A stretch of DNA of 64,000 nucleotides. It comes from Gracilaria domingensis. Taxonomy: Eukaryota > Rhodophyta > Florideophyceae > Gracilariales > Gracilariaceae. The translations under genes and the position numbers were made by a program. Each line of letters starts with the position of its first letter. The first letter of the stretch is position 1. Where the stretch lies: assembly GCA_022539475.1 (NCBI GenBank), contig VCMS01000008.1, positions 186,001 through 250,000 of the forward strand, written 5' to 3'. Positions 10,141 through 20,139 of this stretch are shown in pieces. The notes under the pieces were generated by a model. The model saw only the letters and a program-made list of their open reading frames with translations, did no database searches and was not told the origin of the DNA.

Positions 10141-10265
10141 AAAAAACTTTTGTCTACCCAAAGCGTGAAAGAAGCGCGTGTGGACTTCACACTGTAAAGT
10201 AGACAAAGGTTTAAAACGTGCAAAATCTTTCCTAAAAATATTTAACGTTCCCAACTGATGGTCTC

Positions 10266-10613
10266 TTTACCCTTTTGGGACTAAAAGTTCTTATGTCTAG
10301 TGAGCTAGACATAAGAAATAGGCAATGAGAAGGAAAGAAATGGCTCAATCAGGCGGCTGACGTAGAGCGGTGTAACAAACCATGTTGAATGAAATACACG
10401 TGGTACTCGAGTTCGAATGTTATTTGTTTGATTTCAAACCGATTGAATTCATAGCAAATTGAGAACTTGTTTTGCTTATGTCTAGTGAGCTAGACATAAG
10501 TTAAGCAGACAAGTAGCGCGCTGACAACGATTGGATATAGCGGCTACCAAATCATGTTTCTCGCTTATGTCTAGCTCATAAAAAATCATCAAACCATCTC
10601 AAAAGGGTTATTA
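10266..10613. mobile_element. MITE with ACCCTTTTGRGA ends and internal CTTATGTCTAG palindromes
   Basis: The left end reads TTACCCTTTTGGGACTAAAA and the right end, read inward on the minus strand, TTAATAACCCTTTTGAGA, so the termini are inverted repeats. Inside lie two complete palindromes of the form CTTATGTCTAG..CTAGACATAAG (10288-10317 and 10475-10500) and one half-site (10563-10580). The same end sequence plus palindrome recurs at 31.67 kb and, inverted, at 53.1 kb. No coding frame is present. It is called a MITE from the small size, inverted ends and dispersion. Confidence 0.6.
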
Positions 10614-10615
10614 AA

Positions 10616-10856
10616 AGGCTGGCTGCTACGTGTAGCTCGCAGCTTAAAGTAAGCTGCGTGGAAGCAGATTAAGTATGTCAGGTATGTCACAAATGCTGGG
10701 AGCCAGAGCTCGTTTACTGTGGTGGCGCTAGTCGCCTCTAAATTAAGAAGCGAAAGCTGAATGCTTCAGCAAAGGTGTTAAATTCTGATATGCATCGCAC
10801 TGCAATCGGTCAAAAAGTGTGAGTCCAATTGCCAGTTCTCAAGCTAATCTACATCA
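10616..10856 (-). repeat. copia-family LTR (3' LTR of the fragment at 11 kb)
   Basis: About 240 bases, read on the minus strand as TGATG... to CAGCC. It is similar along its whole length to 23991-24221, which sits in the same orientation beside another copia fragment. It lies 140 bases downstream of the RNase H frame, and a purine tract (AAAGAAGAGAGA) precedes its 5' end, as expected for a polypurine primer. The opposite LTR of this copy is not in place, so no target duplication could be checked. Confidence 0.65.
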
Positions 10857-10998
10857 CTGAATTCTCTCTTCTTTGTTTTTGGTGTCTATTATTTCACTCT
10901 TTTTTCTTTACATCTTTGCTCTTCGGGATAAAGACTATTTTGCTTTGCCGTATCACTCATGGGCGAATGGGATGATTGACTTTATTCGTGCTAAGCAA

Positions 10999-11832
10999 TT
11001 AGGTTAGTTGGTGGCATGGTTTTCTTTTCGTAACCGCGTCGAAAGAGTTGTTGTCGCGGTCGATGTGGCCAATGTTCAAGATTTTTTTGCGGTTGTAAGC
11101 TTCTCGTGCTGCCCTGATATCAATTATTAGTCGCTTTTCTCTTGTATATTTTGCCTTCGTTATGGTTTTGAAGATGCTTTGACTGTCCGTCAATAAACAG
11201 AGGCAAATTTCTCTTCCTAAACACCTTTCCAGATCTTTTTCGATAATGTAGGCAGCGTCAAAAGCGTCGATGAAAGCGCAGACTTCTGCGCCAAGGATGG
11301 AGCGGACAGTTCTCTTTCTCTTATAGGAACGGTAGTTCAGAATGTTGCAGTTGCCAAGGTGGTCGCAAAGGGTGATAATGTATCCAAGTTGGGATGATAG
11401 GTCGCTGTTGTTTGCGAAGGATTCATCAGAGTACACTCTTAGGTAACAAGTGTTCGGGTCAATGTTGACATGCTTGATGCTCAATTCGGGAGTATTCTTC
11501 ATGTGCTTGATCATGCTGTTAAGCCTTGTGATATGCTCGGTGTTGAAGGTTGCCTCCGTGACTTTTGCCAATTGGGATGAGTTTCAGGCGATGTCCGGGC
11601 GCGAGTGTATTAACCAGTTGACCTTCATCAATGTTGACTTGAATGTTGTGTAGTCGATGTGTTTCGGTATCTCAATGAGCTTTTCAATCTGTGGGCGCTG
11701 GTGCATTTCGATATGGCTTGGTGTAGTCTCAATATACATTCCGGCATAAAGGAAAGAATCATATTCCTTCGGCTTGCACGTCTGTCTCTTGCAGATGCTA
11801 GTTTTTGGCGAGGGTCGTCCAGAAAGTGGCAA
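10999..11832 (-). pseudogene. copia polyprotein 3' end: reverse transcriptase tail and RNase H
   Basis: One minus-strand frame from 11832 to 10999 interrupted by a single TGA at 11584. The first part is the end of a Ty1/copia reverse transcriptase (KVNWLIHSRPDIA, the NWLxxxRPDI signature). The second is its RNase H, with VYSDESFANN, QLGYIITLCD, RSILGAEVCAF, LLTDSQSIF and a final NNSFDAVTKRK, in the order usual for copia. The stop falls directly after RPDIA. Everything upstream (gag, protease, integrase, most of the polymerase) is missing; beyond 11832 the sequence turns into unrelated repeats with three GGGTCGTCCAG words (11813, 11833 and near 11900). It is therefore a 5'-truncated, dead copy, followed downstream by its LTR. 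Confidence 0.8.
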
Positions 11833-12276
11833 GGGTCGTCCAGTAAATTTTTTGAAAAAATATCGAGATCAATTATTTCAAAATTTGAAGATAATTGCTT
11901 GGGTCGTCCAGAATCGCTGTGCAGTAAATACTGGTGGGTTTTCCACTCGTGCTAGTTCTTTAGTCGAGGGCTACCTGAACAGTATTTCGCGAAGTCTAGG
12001 TTCAGTTTCCATTAAGGTGCACATTACACGATACCTTCTGCGGAATAATACCCTGCAACGCATGGAATACTGTTGCTAGTACAGATGATGTCCATTATGA
12101 AATCATACCGTTTTATTTGTATCTATTCTTCTATCGACCGTTTTTGCTAACCACTACTTCGCTATATTACATATACCATTTTCCCATGATGAAGCGGGTG
12201 TAGGCGCAATCTGCGGCAGATGCCGCAGAGGGCACCTCCACCGAAGTGCAGTATCGGTAGAACACATACGCACTCC

Positions 12277-12309
12277 GAGAGGATGAGGCGCGAAGCGCCT
12301 CATCCTCTC
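12277..12309. repeat. perfect hairpin, 15-bp arms
   Basis: GAGAGGATGAGGCGC is followed by GAA and its exact inverse. It could be a small foldback element or an RNA hairpin. Confidence 0.8.
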
Positions 12310-12312
12310 CCT

Positions 12313-12360
12313 TCCTCATGTAGGGAACCATGCCCAGATGCATGGTTCCCTACTTGAGGA
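12313..12360. repeat. hairpin with about 21-bp arms
   Basis: TCCTCATGTAGGGAACCATGC pairs with a near-exact inverse after the CCAGAT loop. There is one mismatch, and it starts only 4 bases after the previous hairpin. Confidence 0.8.
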
Positions 12361-12775
12361 ACCTGCACCTGAAACTCGTGAGCTACGTCCGCATCAAAAT
12401 TCGTTTACCTCTATACGCAAGCAGAAAGTATCCATAAGTTAGTCAAAGATCCGTTGGATACATTTGAAATGCGATGGAACGTACCATTGATAAAACAAAA
12501 CAGAAACGTTGCGCTAGAAAAGTCGAGGGACTTAGTAACTCGCCAAAGGAAGAAGAAGAAGGAAAGGGATCGGTTAGATTACCAGCCCACCATCATCGTA
12601 AAGCGCAAAAGGTGTCGAAGCGAGAACTCACAAGCAAGGGCACCAAGAATGCCCATGCAGCAAACATACCGCAAGATGCGATAAACGAAAGAGCAGCCTA
12701 TGTCCCAACCAAGTACCAGAATCGTCTATCCCGAACAGTCAGAGATCCAAGATCGCCAAGAAACCAACTTGGTTT

Positions 12776-12860
12776 GTTGCGCTATAGGCTCTAGCTTCTC
12801 GCGTGTTGCGCTACTTTTGAAAAGTAGCGCAAGAGGCGAAACTAGAGCCTATGGCGCAAC
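12776..12860. repeat. 85-bp palindrome
   Basis: The outer arm GTTGCGCTATAGGCTCTAG and the inner arm GCGCTACTTTT both have inverse partners around a centre near 12818. Mismatches lie only between the two paired blocks, so the region could extrude as a cruciform or fold as one long RNA hairpin. Confidence 0.8.
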
Positions 12861-13114
12861 GAAATGAACCATTCGTCGCGTACTTACAGTTGTCGCTTTG
12901 GGTTACCAGGTTTCCGTTTTCACCCTTCAACTCGTTCTATATCTTGAGCAAAGAGAAGAAGTTGGGGGTGATTAGCTTATTTCCTGCCGTGTGCATGTCG
13001 CAGAGCGCGAAGAAACGTGGTGAGGATTGGTTAGTTTAGAGCAAAGATACGTGGAAGGATATGGAAGAACGTACGAATAGACTGCACGGAATACATCCGT
13101 GAGATACGGATGAC

Positions 13115-13186
13115 TCCGTCCTACTATTTTCCGCCCTCTACTTTAAGGAGCCTCCATAAAGTAGAGGGAGGAAAAAGAGGGACGGA
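13115..13186. repeat. 72-bp imperfect palindrome
   Basis: TCCGTCC at the left end pairs with GGGACGGA at the right, and CCCTCTACTTTA near the middle pairs with TAAAGTAGAGGG. It lies about 370 bases before the transposase start. Confidence 0.7.
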
Positions 13187-13556
13187 GCGGAGTATATTGC
13201 GAGGATGTGGATGGCACCGATCACGACGGTAACGGAAGGTCGGACGTCGGAGGCGCGGCGGCGGCGGCGGAGGGAAGATATTTATTTTTCTGTGCGAGAT
13301 TGGACAGGTGTACAGCTTACAACGTTGGAGAACCACAGGTTTATAACCAGTAGTAGATAATACGAGAAGTACACCCTTGTGTTGAGGTCGACTTGTACCT
13401 ACGTTCGTTTTTGAACGAAAGCACGTGATTTAAATTCAAAATATATTCTCCGTTCTCAGCATGACGTCGATCTTGACTGTCGCTCGACCTCCTTCTCCCT
13501 TCGGACGACCTTCCCTTGAAGTCTTTGTCGTCGTTTTTCGTTCATTTCTTCTTCCC

Positions 13557-16475
13557 ATGGTCTACTACTGTACACATAAGAAGCGTGGGTGCCCCTTCGT
13601 TACTCGCCGAGGAGTCTTATCTCTTCAACAGCATGTCAACCATTGCCCGTTTCGTCTGAAAGCAGCGCTGGAAGACGACAATAGGCGGCCCATTCGGAGA
13701 AGCAAACGTCTCAAGCTTTCCGCGCACGCGGCCGCATCTTCCGAAACGGTCACTGCCCCTTGTCGCCTTCCCGAGCCTCCGGTGTCCGAGGACATCGTTG
13801 ACCACACTCCGTGCGCCCCTCCCATTCCGGACACTTCGCATTGTGTTTCTCCTTCCCCGGGTCCCTCGTCATTAGAGCAAGAACACGGAAGCAGTTCCCG
13901 CCCAGTGCCTTCTGAGGAGGCCCTCGGTGATTTGCATATGGATTATCTCACGGTTTGTCTGGCTTCAGTAGCTTCCAACCTTGGTCATCGTGAGGCAGAC
14001 GAGCTAATTGGGCTACTTCGGGACCCGCGATTCTCGCAAAAGCGATTCAACGAGACCATAACAAGTTCCAAGCGCTGTACAGAACTGAAGAACGCCATTT
14101 TCGAACGATACGTCTCAAAGGACGGTTTCAATCGAAGAACTGTCAGGCCAGAAGGATGTACGTTCAGCGCTACCCTCTACACGAGAGACCCCGTTCAGAC
14201 ACTTTTGAAACAGCTCCAGTTGGCTAACAACGAAAACACATTCTTCCACCCTATACCTCAGACCCACTCCACGAAAATATCTCACCCCATGTCCGGCTCT
14301 CTCGCAAGAGACGCCACCTCAAAACTTAAGGAAATGGTCATGGGCTCTTTGGATAGTAGAATAGTGTGGTACTCCCAAGAAATAAGTTACAGTGAATCTT
14401 TCGTAGGTCTTCTGCAGGTATACACCGATAAGTCTTCAACAACTCTAAAGCAAACATCGGTTACCGCCTATCCTCTTCACCTCATATTTCTCAACTTCTC
14501 CGACGAGCTTCGCCGTAAGTGTATCCGTGATGACCTCACAGTAGTGGCATACTTCCCTACCACACTGATCGAGGTTTCCGCATCTGAAGCAGACGCAATG
14601 CCATTTGTTTCTAGCAAGTCTCTACGCGAGTCCAGGATGCAAATCCTTCAAGAATCTCTTCGTCAAGTCCTGGAGCCCATTCTAAATCTCACGCAGAAAG
14701 GTTTTCAGTTCATCGGCGAAGACAAACTAAGTCGAGTGTGCCATCCTCTGCTTGCAAGTTATTGTGCGGATATTCCTGAGGCTAAGGACATTCTGTCCAT
14801 TCTTCATGGGACCAAAACGGAAAGCCCGTGTCATAGATGCAAAGCCCCTCGCTCATCTTTATGCAGTCCTATTCCCACCTCATTCAACGGACGTTCTCAA
14901 AAGCACACGAAAAGCATCCGAAAGACATACACAGCTATCTTGCGACATGCACAAAAAGACGAGGCGGAAAGACGTCCACGTCGTGCGAGGGAGAGGAGAT
15001 CTCAAGCGGATACTCTGATGCGTTCAAATTCCATATCTCTCATTCCTTCGTTCCTCAAAACTTCCGTAAGCCTTTGAATGATCCCGGGATTGTCTCCATA
15101 CAGTCTGTTCTCATTCGAACCATAACACAACTTGCCTCTCGGCATCTCAAAGCTGATAAAAACGGCCACAATCGAGAGACTGCAGTCAGACACCCTGTGC
15201 ACCACAATAGGAACATCTGCATCGCGTTCATTTCGAACGATACGCACCCAACTCCTCAACCATGCAAACGCAATTCTAGCTGCCATAGAACGCGATTCTT
15301 CTGCAAAAGGTTTACATATCGATTTCTCCACGCAGGAGAAATGCAAATCTTTGAATGGTATCTTCACGAAAGATGGTCTCCGTGGAATGCTGGAGGCCAA
15401 AAACTACAAAGCACTTGACATGGTCTTTCCCTTCATAGGAGCATTCTTTGACATATGCTGTGGAGAACAGGACGTTGCCCCAATCACAACCGTTTTCTCT
15501 CAGTACTCGGACTTGCTCTCGACCTTATTCAGATACAATCGTGACCCGTATTGGACTGAAAGCTCTCTCCTGTGTCTTAGTTCGGAGATTGAAGCCTTCA
15601 AGCGTTCCGCAACAAAGACTCTGGCGGATTTTCATCCCTCCAGACTGGGAACTCTGAAGTTTCATCTTCTCGATCATCTCGTAGACGATATTCGCCGTCT
15701 GGGAAGTATCAAGTACTACGACGCAGGCATATACGAACATGCACACCTGCTATTTAAGAGACACTACAAAAAGACGTCCAGAAGAACAGCAACGGCTGTG
15801 GAGGAGACTATTCGCTCCATTGAGCACGGACATGTTAGAAAGCAATGGAATAGCAATACTCCTTACCAGCGTAATCCAGGTTTACCAGGAACTTCCACAC
15901 AGCTCCCTCGGTTTGAAATGAGAGCGCGTTCTTTCACTTTACGAGCTCTTCAACATTGTGTTTCAAGTAAGTCCAGTTCAAAAACATGGAATGCTGTTAG
16001 AGAGATGTTCTCAAGTACGGACACAAGGTCGATTCTTGATCAAATTGGTGAACAGGCCCTTCCTCCTTTCCTCAGTCTCGTGAAAGAAACACTGGATGAG
16101 CACTCTATTACATACTTCCCAGAAAAGACAAGGATAACTCTGGTGAATTCGGCCCTCGTGAAAGGCGGTTTCGTTCCGACTCTTGAACACTTCGATTCGT
16201 CTTCTAAGGCACTTAAGCTTGGACGACCCAAATACCCCATCATCCAACGTGTCTTCGCTTCTCCAGCATTTGGTCCCAGTAGAAAGCCAAAGTTTTCCAC
16301 TGTATTGGTAAGCGGAGAAGATTCAGAGACTTGGGTTGCCCAGGTAGTCGCTCTGATGTCGGCCACGTCGCGATTCGGAGCTATTTCAAAGGTTGCGTAT
16401 TGTGCTAAAAGTCGCCGATCAAGTGGGTGTGAAGCGCTAGTTTTCTCTAGTTTGATATATGTGCACGGCGTGTGC
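13557..16475 (+). pseudogene. Plavaka/CACTA-like (CMC) transposase, broken
   Basis: The ATG at 13557 begins a protein with an N-terminal C2H2-like finger (YYCTHKKRGCPF...HVNHC), a Ser/Pro linker, and then the hallmarks of Plavaka-type transposases of the CMC group: VYTDKSSTTLKQTSVTAYPL, a VVAYFPTTL strand, a SRVCHPLLASYCADIPEAKD block and a CHRC pair. The frame meets a TGA at 15075 and resumes in the same frame from about 15132 with ALDMVFPFIGAFF, LADFHPSRLGTLKFHLLDH and IYEHAHLLFKRHYKKTSRR, the later conserved blocks. Between 14.85 and 15.13 kb the best similarity moves between frames, so small indels are likely there. The last codons run into a foldback element at 16476. Seen: motifs, stop and insertion. 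Inferred: an inactive copy. Its own terminal repeats were not located. Confidence 0.75.
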
Positions 16476-16915
16476 AGCGAAATCACTGCCAGAAGAGCCG
16501 AGAGGAGTGCTTTGGAAGGTCTCCGGAGGGTGCCAAAATGTGGCCAGAACGTGCCCGCGGGCGGAGGGGGTCGGTCGTGTTAGGGTAGCTACCCTAACAC
16601 GACCGGACCCCCCCGCCCGCGGGCACGTTTTGGGCGATTTTTTGAAAAATGTGCGATATTATGCCAGCGGGCGGGGGGGGTCCGTCGTGTTAGGGTAGCT
16701 ACCCTAACACGACCGGACCCCCCCGCCCGCGGGCACGTTTTGGACGATTTTTTGAAAAATGTGCGATTTTATGCCCGCGGGCGGGGGGGTCCGGTCGTGT
16801 TAGGGTAGGTACCCTAACACGACCGACCCCCCCCCCCGCTCGCGGGCACGTTCTGGCCACATTTCGGCGCCTTCCCGGGACCTCCCAAAACACGCCGCCC
16901 CGCAGTGATTTCGCT
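16476..16915. mobile_element. 440-bp foldback element with three tandem palindromes
   Basis: It is bounded by AGCGAAATCACTGC at the left and its exact inverse at the right, with about 110 bases of imperfect terminal inverted repeat. Inside are three palindromes of about 75 bases (16551-16625, about 16672-16745, about 16772-16849) repeating every about 120 bases. Each has arms of GC-rich sequence ending in GTGTTAGGGTA around a TAGCTA-like centre. The spacers between them (GATTTTTTGAAAAATGTGCG) are nearly identical. It is inserted at the 3' end of the Plavaka-like gene. The CACTG next to the outer ends recalls CACTA-type termini, but the inverted repeat extends past it. Confidence 0.7.
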
Positions 16916-17275
16916 ACACCCGGCCGCCGGTACGTTGGCGCCGCTGTCCACGTGTATTCGCGGGAGTAGGCTGTACATGGAAGTAAATGAGTGTACTCTT
17001 GACTACTATGCAAAGCATTTGAAGAGCATGATTAGAGAGCGCGACCATAGCTCGCGTGAGTCATCATTGCGCGAACTCCACGACTCTAAAGCGTACAATC
17101 AGCGTGCGAGCGGCCACGGACAGGACACGGACGACACTGGCAGTGCGATGGGAGGAGCTGCCGAAAGCGGGGGTGCCCAGCGTAAGTCGCCATTTAAAAG
17201 GCTCGCATCCGTTCTTGTATCGTCCAGAGCGAACGTATTGTTGATATACACCTTTCACTGCAATAGCTGTTCAAC

Positions 17276-18394
17276 ATGAAGCCAACTCGTGTTCGAAAGC
17301 GTACGCAAAGGGTGACTCCTCGCACTCGGCGGAGCACTCGATTATTGCAAGGTGGAATGCGGGTTTCTCTGCAGATGGATATTGAGAATGAAGGAAAGGT
17401 GATAGTGGGGGAAGCGTTGTTGCATGGAATTGGAAGTGTTCTACGCCGCGAGTTGCTCGGGAAGCAATTGGACCCAGGTCTTGTGATGGTTCATAATATT
17501 CTCATCAGTCGAAGCGGTCAGACGTTCTACCCTTACCGGGCGGAGGGCCTGGATCTTCCACAATATATCCAGGATCTCCGGACGGCCGCTCCTTGGGATG
17601 AGAAAATCATGGAACCGGTGGCAGCCAGCATTCCGGCGTCCAAGCGAGGAACGGTGAGCGCTATGAGTGAGGTGATGACGCCGACAAGCCGCACGGAGCC
17701 AATTCGAAGTTCATCAACACCGAAAGGTAGCGCATCAGTAGCATTTCCTCGGGCCGGTCCGTCGTCTGTTACGAAGCGGACTATAGAGATGAGATCATCC
17801 CCAGCTACGAAGCGGGCAGGTCAAATCAACTCTACCTCCGTTACGAAGCCTACTGCGTCGAGAAGGGCATCTCCTGCGATGAATCAGACCGTCGACACAA
17901 GGGGATCTTCTGCGTCGAAACAGACGGTTCAGCACGGGACGGCTGTGAAAGAGGAGGAAGATGAGACCATAAAAGATCCCCTTCCAGACGCGGATGCGCA
18001 ATCCGCACAAGGAGCTGGTCCATCTGTACCCCAAACTGCACCAGAAACTGCGGAGCAGCAGAACGATGACGTTGTGCTTCTGTCCGCAAGAATGGCACGT
18101 TCAAGTGTTTCTGGCGAGCGGTCTGGAACACAAGGGACACCTACTCGGAGCAAGACGTACAGACGAATTCGTCAGAAGGTACCAAAGGTGAACCTCAATT
18201 CCAATTTCGTGTACAACAAACTGTGGCAGTGGAGAGAAGAAGTGGATTCTGCTATTGGGGACCTGTTGCAGAAGATGGATGCGTTCGTTATCTATCCCGG
18301 CGATAAAAGTTACGAAATTGTGGATAACTTCTGTTTTCCACTTCGACAGTCCATTGTACGTGAAGTTAGGGAACAGGTCATTTCGATAAAGTAA
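17276..18394 (+). CDS. unrecognised 372-residue protein with Ser/Thr-rich middle
   Basis: Starts at the ATG at 17276. An N-terminal basic patch (RVRKRTQRVTPRTRRSTR) is followed by about 80 residues that look folded (GEALLHGIGSVLRRELLG, VMVHNILISRSGQTFYPY). Then comes a long low-complexity middle made of degenerate repeats of the type (S/T)xxTKRTxxxRSSPATK, an acidic piece (KEEEDETIKD), and a conserved-looking C-terminus (VNLNSNFVYNKLWQWREE). The basic and acidic patches suggest a nuclear protein, but I recognise no family. A GTAAGT site at about 17180 and an AATAG acceptor-like site at 17267 suggest a possible 5' intron and extra N-terminal coding in 16905-17180; this is not established. It converges with the next gene with a 60-base gap. 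Confidence 0.5.
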   Translation: MKPTRVRKRTQRVTPRTRRSTRLLQGGMRVSLQMDIENEGKVIVGEALLHGIGSVLRRELLGKQLDPGLVMVHNILISRSGQTFYPYRAEGLDLPQYIQDLRTAAPWDEKIMEPVAASIPASKRGTVSAMSEVMTPTSRTEPIRSSSTPKGSASVAFPRAGPSSVTKRTIEMRSSPATKRAGQINSTSVTKPTASRRASPAMNQTVDTRGSSASKQTVQHGTAVKEEEDETIKDPLPDADAQSAQGAGPSVPQTAPETAEQQNDDVVLLSARMARSSVSGERSGTQGTPTRSKTYRRIRQKVPKVNLNSNFVYNKLWQWREEVDSAIGDLLQKMDAFVIYPGDKSYEIVDNFCFPLRQSIVREVREQVISIK

Positions 18395-18453
18395 CTTTTA
18401 TGTTTAACTATCTCTAAAAGGTTTACAACACCGAAAAGTCATGTGTTCTAACC

Positions 18454-19356
18454 TCAAAGCTGGGGGAATGGGGAGGGGGATAACTTTTCCTTAACAACGT
18501 TGACGTAGTTTGTATGAAAAGGAGCGGGGTCACTGCCTACAATGTTTCTTTCTTGGCGGGAAAAGTCGTAGAAGTACGCGTTCTTAAACTGAAAGTCGGA
18601 GAAAGAAGTAGGGAAGCCAACGAGAGTTTTCCCATATGCAAGAAGTCGCCCAACGGTCTCTTCCAGGTTGAAAGTAGTACCTGTCTTAAACGAAACTATC
18701 TTCAACAGCTCTTTCATTATTGTGAGCACAACCGTACTGCACTCCGTAGCGACTACGTCCATAGGAATGAAACCTGTTGAGGCCCCGACGATGTTGAACG
18801 ATGATAGCCACACGAGCTTCTCATAATAACTTACGAGAAACGTGTCTTCGTCGACAACCCCGCAAGTGAGACCCATAGACCTAAACCTGTCTGCAACGTT
18901 GGAGGCCCACTTTCCTGTTGCGACAGTGAGACCATCCGGACTTTGAGGAGTGACACCATCCTGCGGAGCTGCGTTTCTTGAGGGGACACGAACGTATAAG
19001 ACAACTTTTGAACATTTGTCCACACCGAGCTTCGAAAGCAATGGTATGATGTCTCCCTTCTGGAAGAAAACGAGATTCTCTCTGAGCGAATAAGGGCAAG
19101 CCTGAATTACGGTCTCCAGGGTGTTCGTTCTTCCACAAACTAGTAACGGTACATCAGAAAGATGAGAGGTAGCAGCCATGCTGCAGAATTCGTGTGCGGA
19201 AATGACCGTATCTTCTTCGTTCGCCAGCATGGTACTTATACGCCCCCTTCCAACAATAACGGCCCGAGTCCTTCGGGCGGGAGATGAGGCCTGAGGGACG
19301 TCAGAGTATCTGGGACTCGGAGGCGGAGTCGGAGGCATGTCTGACTGGGAGTTCAT
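18454..19356 (-). CDS. NAD(P)-binding dehydrogenase-like protein (ketopantoate reductase-like)
   Basis: A 300-residue protein from the ATG at 19356. An in-frame extension to 19557 exists, but it is Ser/Pro/His-rich and has no conserved block, so the shorter start is preferred. After a Pro-rich leader comes a Rossmann-type strand-glycine turn (RAVIVGRGRISTML), then CGRTNTLETVI, LVFFQKGDIIPLLSKLG and KVVLYVRVPSR, which match the layout of ketopantoate-reductase-like proteins where the equivalent of FQKG is QNG. The C-terminal helical part has YYEKLVWLSSFNIVGA, resembling the conserved Lys region of that family. The dinucleotide-binding fold is well supported; the substrate is not. The glycine pattern GRGRIS is looser than the usual GxGxxG. 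No intron is visible. Confidence 0.6.
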   Translation of the reverse strand: MNSQSDMPPTPPPSPRYSDVPQASSPARRTRAVIVGRGRISTMLANEEDTVISAHEFCSMAATSHLSDVPLLVCGRTNTLETVIQACPYSLRENLVFFQKGDIIPLLSKLGVDKCSKVVLYVRVPSRNAAPQDGVTPQSPDGLTVATGKWASNVADRFRSMGLTCGVVDEDTFLVSYYEKLVWLSSFNIVGASTGFIPMDVVATECSTVVLTIMKELLKIVSFKTGTTFNLEETVGRLLAYGKTLVGFPTSFSDFQFKNAYFYDFSRQERNIVGSDPAPFHTNYVNVVKEKLSPSPFPQL

Positions 19357-19753
19357 TGCAAGTGTTCGAATGTTTTTGTGTGACGATAGAAATGGAAGAT
19401 GGGGCGGAGAACTGCTGGGGTAAAGAGTGATACTTAAGTACAAACGGTTGGGAAGCGCCGAACGGGAACATGGTTCACTTTGTGAAAGTGAGCGAAATGT
19501 ATGATATGTGATTGTACTGAATGAATGATAGGGCTTGTATGAGACGACAAGCCACAAAGTGTGATGATGTTTTATGAAAAGTAGGTGGAAGAGTAGAAAG
19601 TGTGCAATGAATGAACCTGATTTCGAACCTGAGTTGTAAAGTAGTTGTAAAGTACGAGTTACGGGGAGCTTGAATACAGAATGAAAGGAACCATTTTGGC
19701 TTCATAAATGACGTGAACGGGTTTTATAGCTTCACTCGGATTGCCATAATTAA
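19357..19753. other. 5' flank of the dehydrogenase-like gene
   Basis: An AT-rich spacer between the dehydrogenase-like gene and the epimerase fragment. It should hold the promoter of the minus-strand gene; no specific site is clear. Confidence 0.4.
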
Positions 19754-20074
19754 AAGGATGGAGTTGGGTTGCGCCCGAATACGTCTATAAAGGTCGTCGA
19801 AGCACTTATGAAGGAAGGAGTTGTAGACATGTCATTTTTGATGACGGTGGAGCCAGGGTTTGGAGGACAGGCGTTTATGGAGGGTGTTCTTGATAAGGTG
19901 CGACATGCAAGGGAGTTGTAGCCAAGAATAGGGATACAGGGGGATGGGGGTATTGGACTGAGTACTGTGAAAGGAGTAGTGAAGGCCGGTGCAAACATTT
20001 CAGTTGCAGGATCTGCCATCTTTGGCTCGAGTAACCCAGCTCATGTCATAGCTGGTTTTCGAAAGGTTGGTTAG
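19754..20074 (+). pseudogene. RPE: ribulose-phosphate 3-epimerase fragment, broken
   Basis: The plus-strand frame from 19754 reads GVGLRPNT, then VDMSFLMTVEPGFGGQAF, GDGGIGLSTV, KAGANISVAGSAIFG and a TAG at 20072. These are the C-terminal half blocks of ribulose-phosphate 3-epimerase, the Calvin/pentose-phosphate enzyme, in the correct order: the catalytic-Asp segment, the MTVxPGFGGQ loop, the DGGI strand and the GAN..VAGSAIF phosphate loop. An in-frame TAG at 19919 follows KVRHAREL, and a TAA stands directly before 19754. The N-terminal half is missing. In the DGGI segment the usual Val before Asp is replaced (IQGDGG). It is best explained as a relic of a duplicated gene; a working copy must exist elsewhere. 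The start of similarity may extend a little upstream in another frame. Confidence 0.8.
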
Positions 20075-20139
20075 AGATAGTAGCATAAATTTATTGTTTA
20101 TTACATTGTTACCTTTACGTGTTATCACGACTATATTCT

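Larger units (their letters stand above)
11833..13556. other. hairpin-rich noncoding zone upstream of the Plavaka-like element
   Basis: No convincing gene. The stretch contains at least four long hairpins listed separately, a GGC run near 13255-13270 and several shorter palindromes. One plus frame (12474-12794) is lysine-rich and lacks domains; I do not support it as a gene. Confidence 0.5.

Noticed and set aside
16570-16830. Telomere or interstitial telomeric repeat
   Set aside because: Only a single TTAGGGT per palindrome arm, not a tandem array.
19750-20019. Minus-strand 89-codon frame
   Set aside because: Antisense shadow of the epimerase relic, which explains why it is open.
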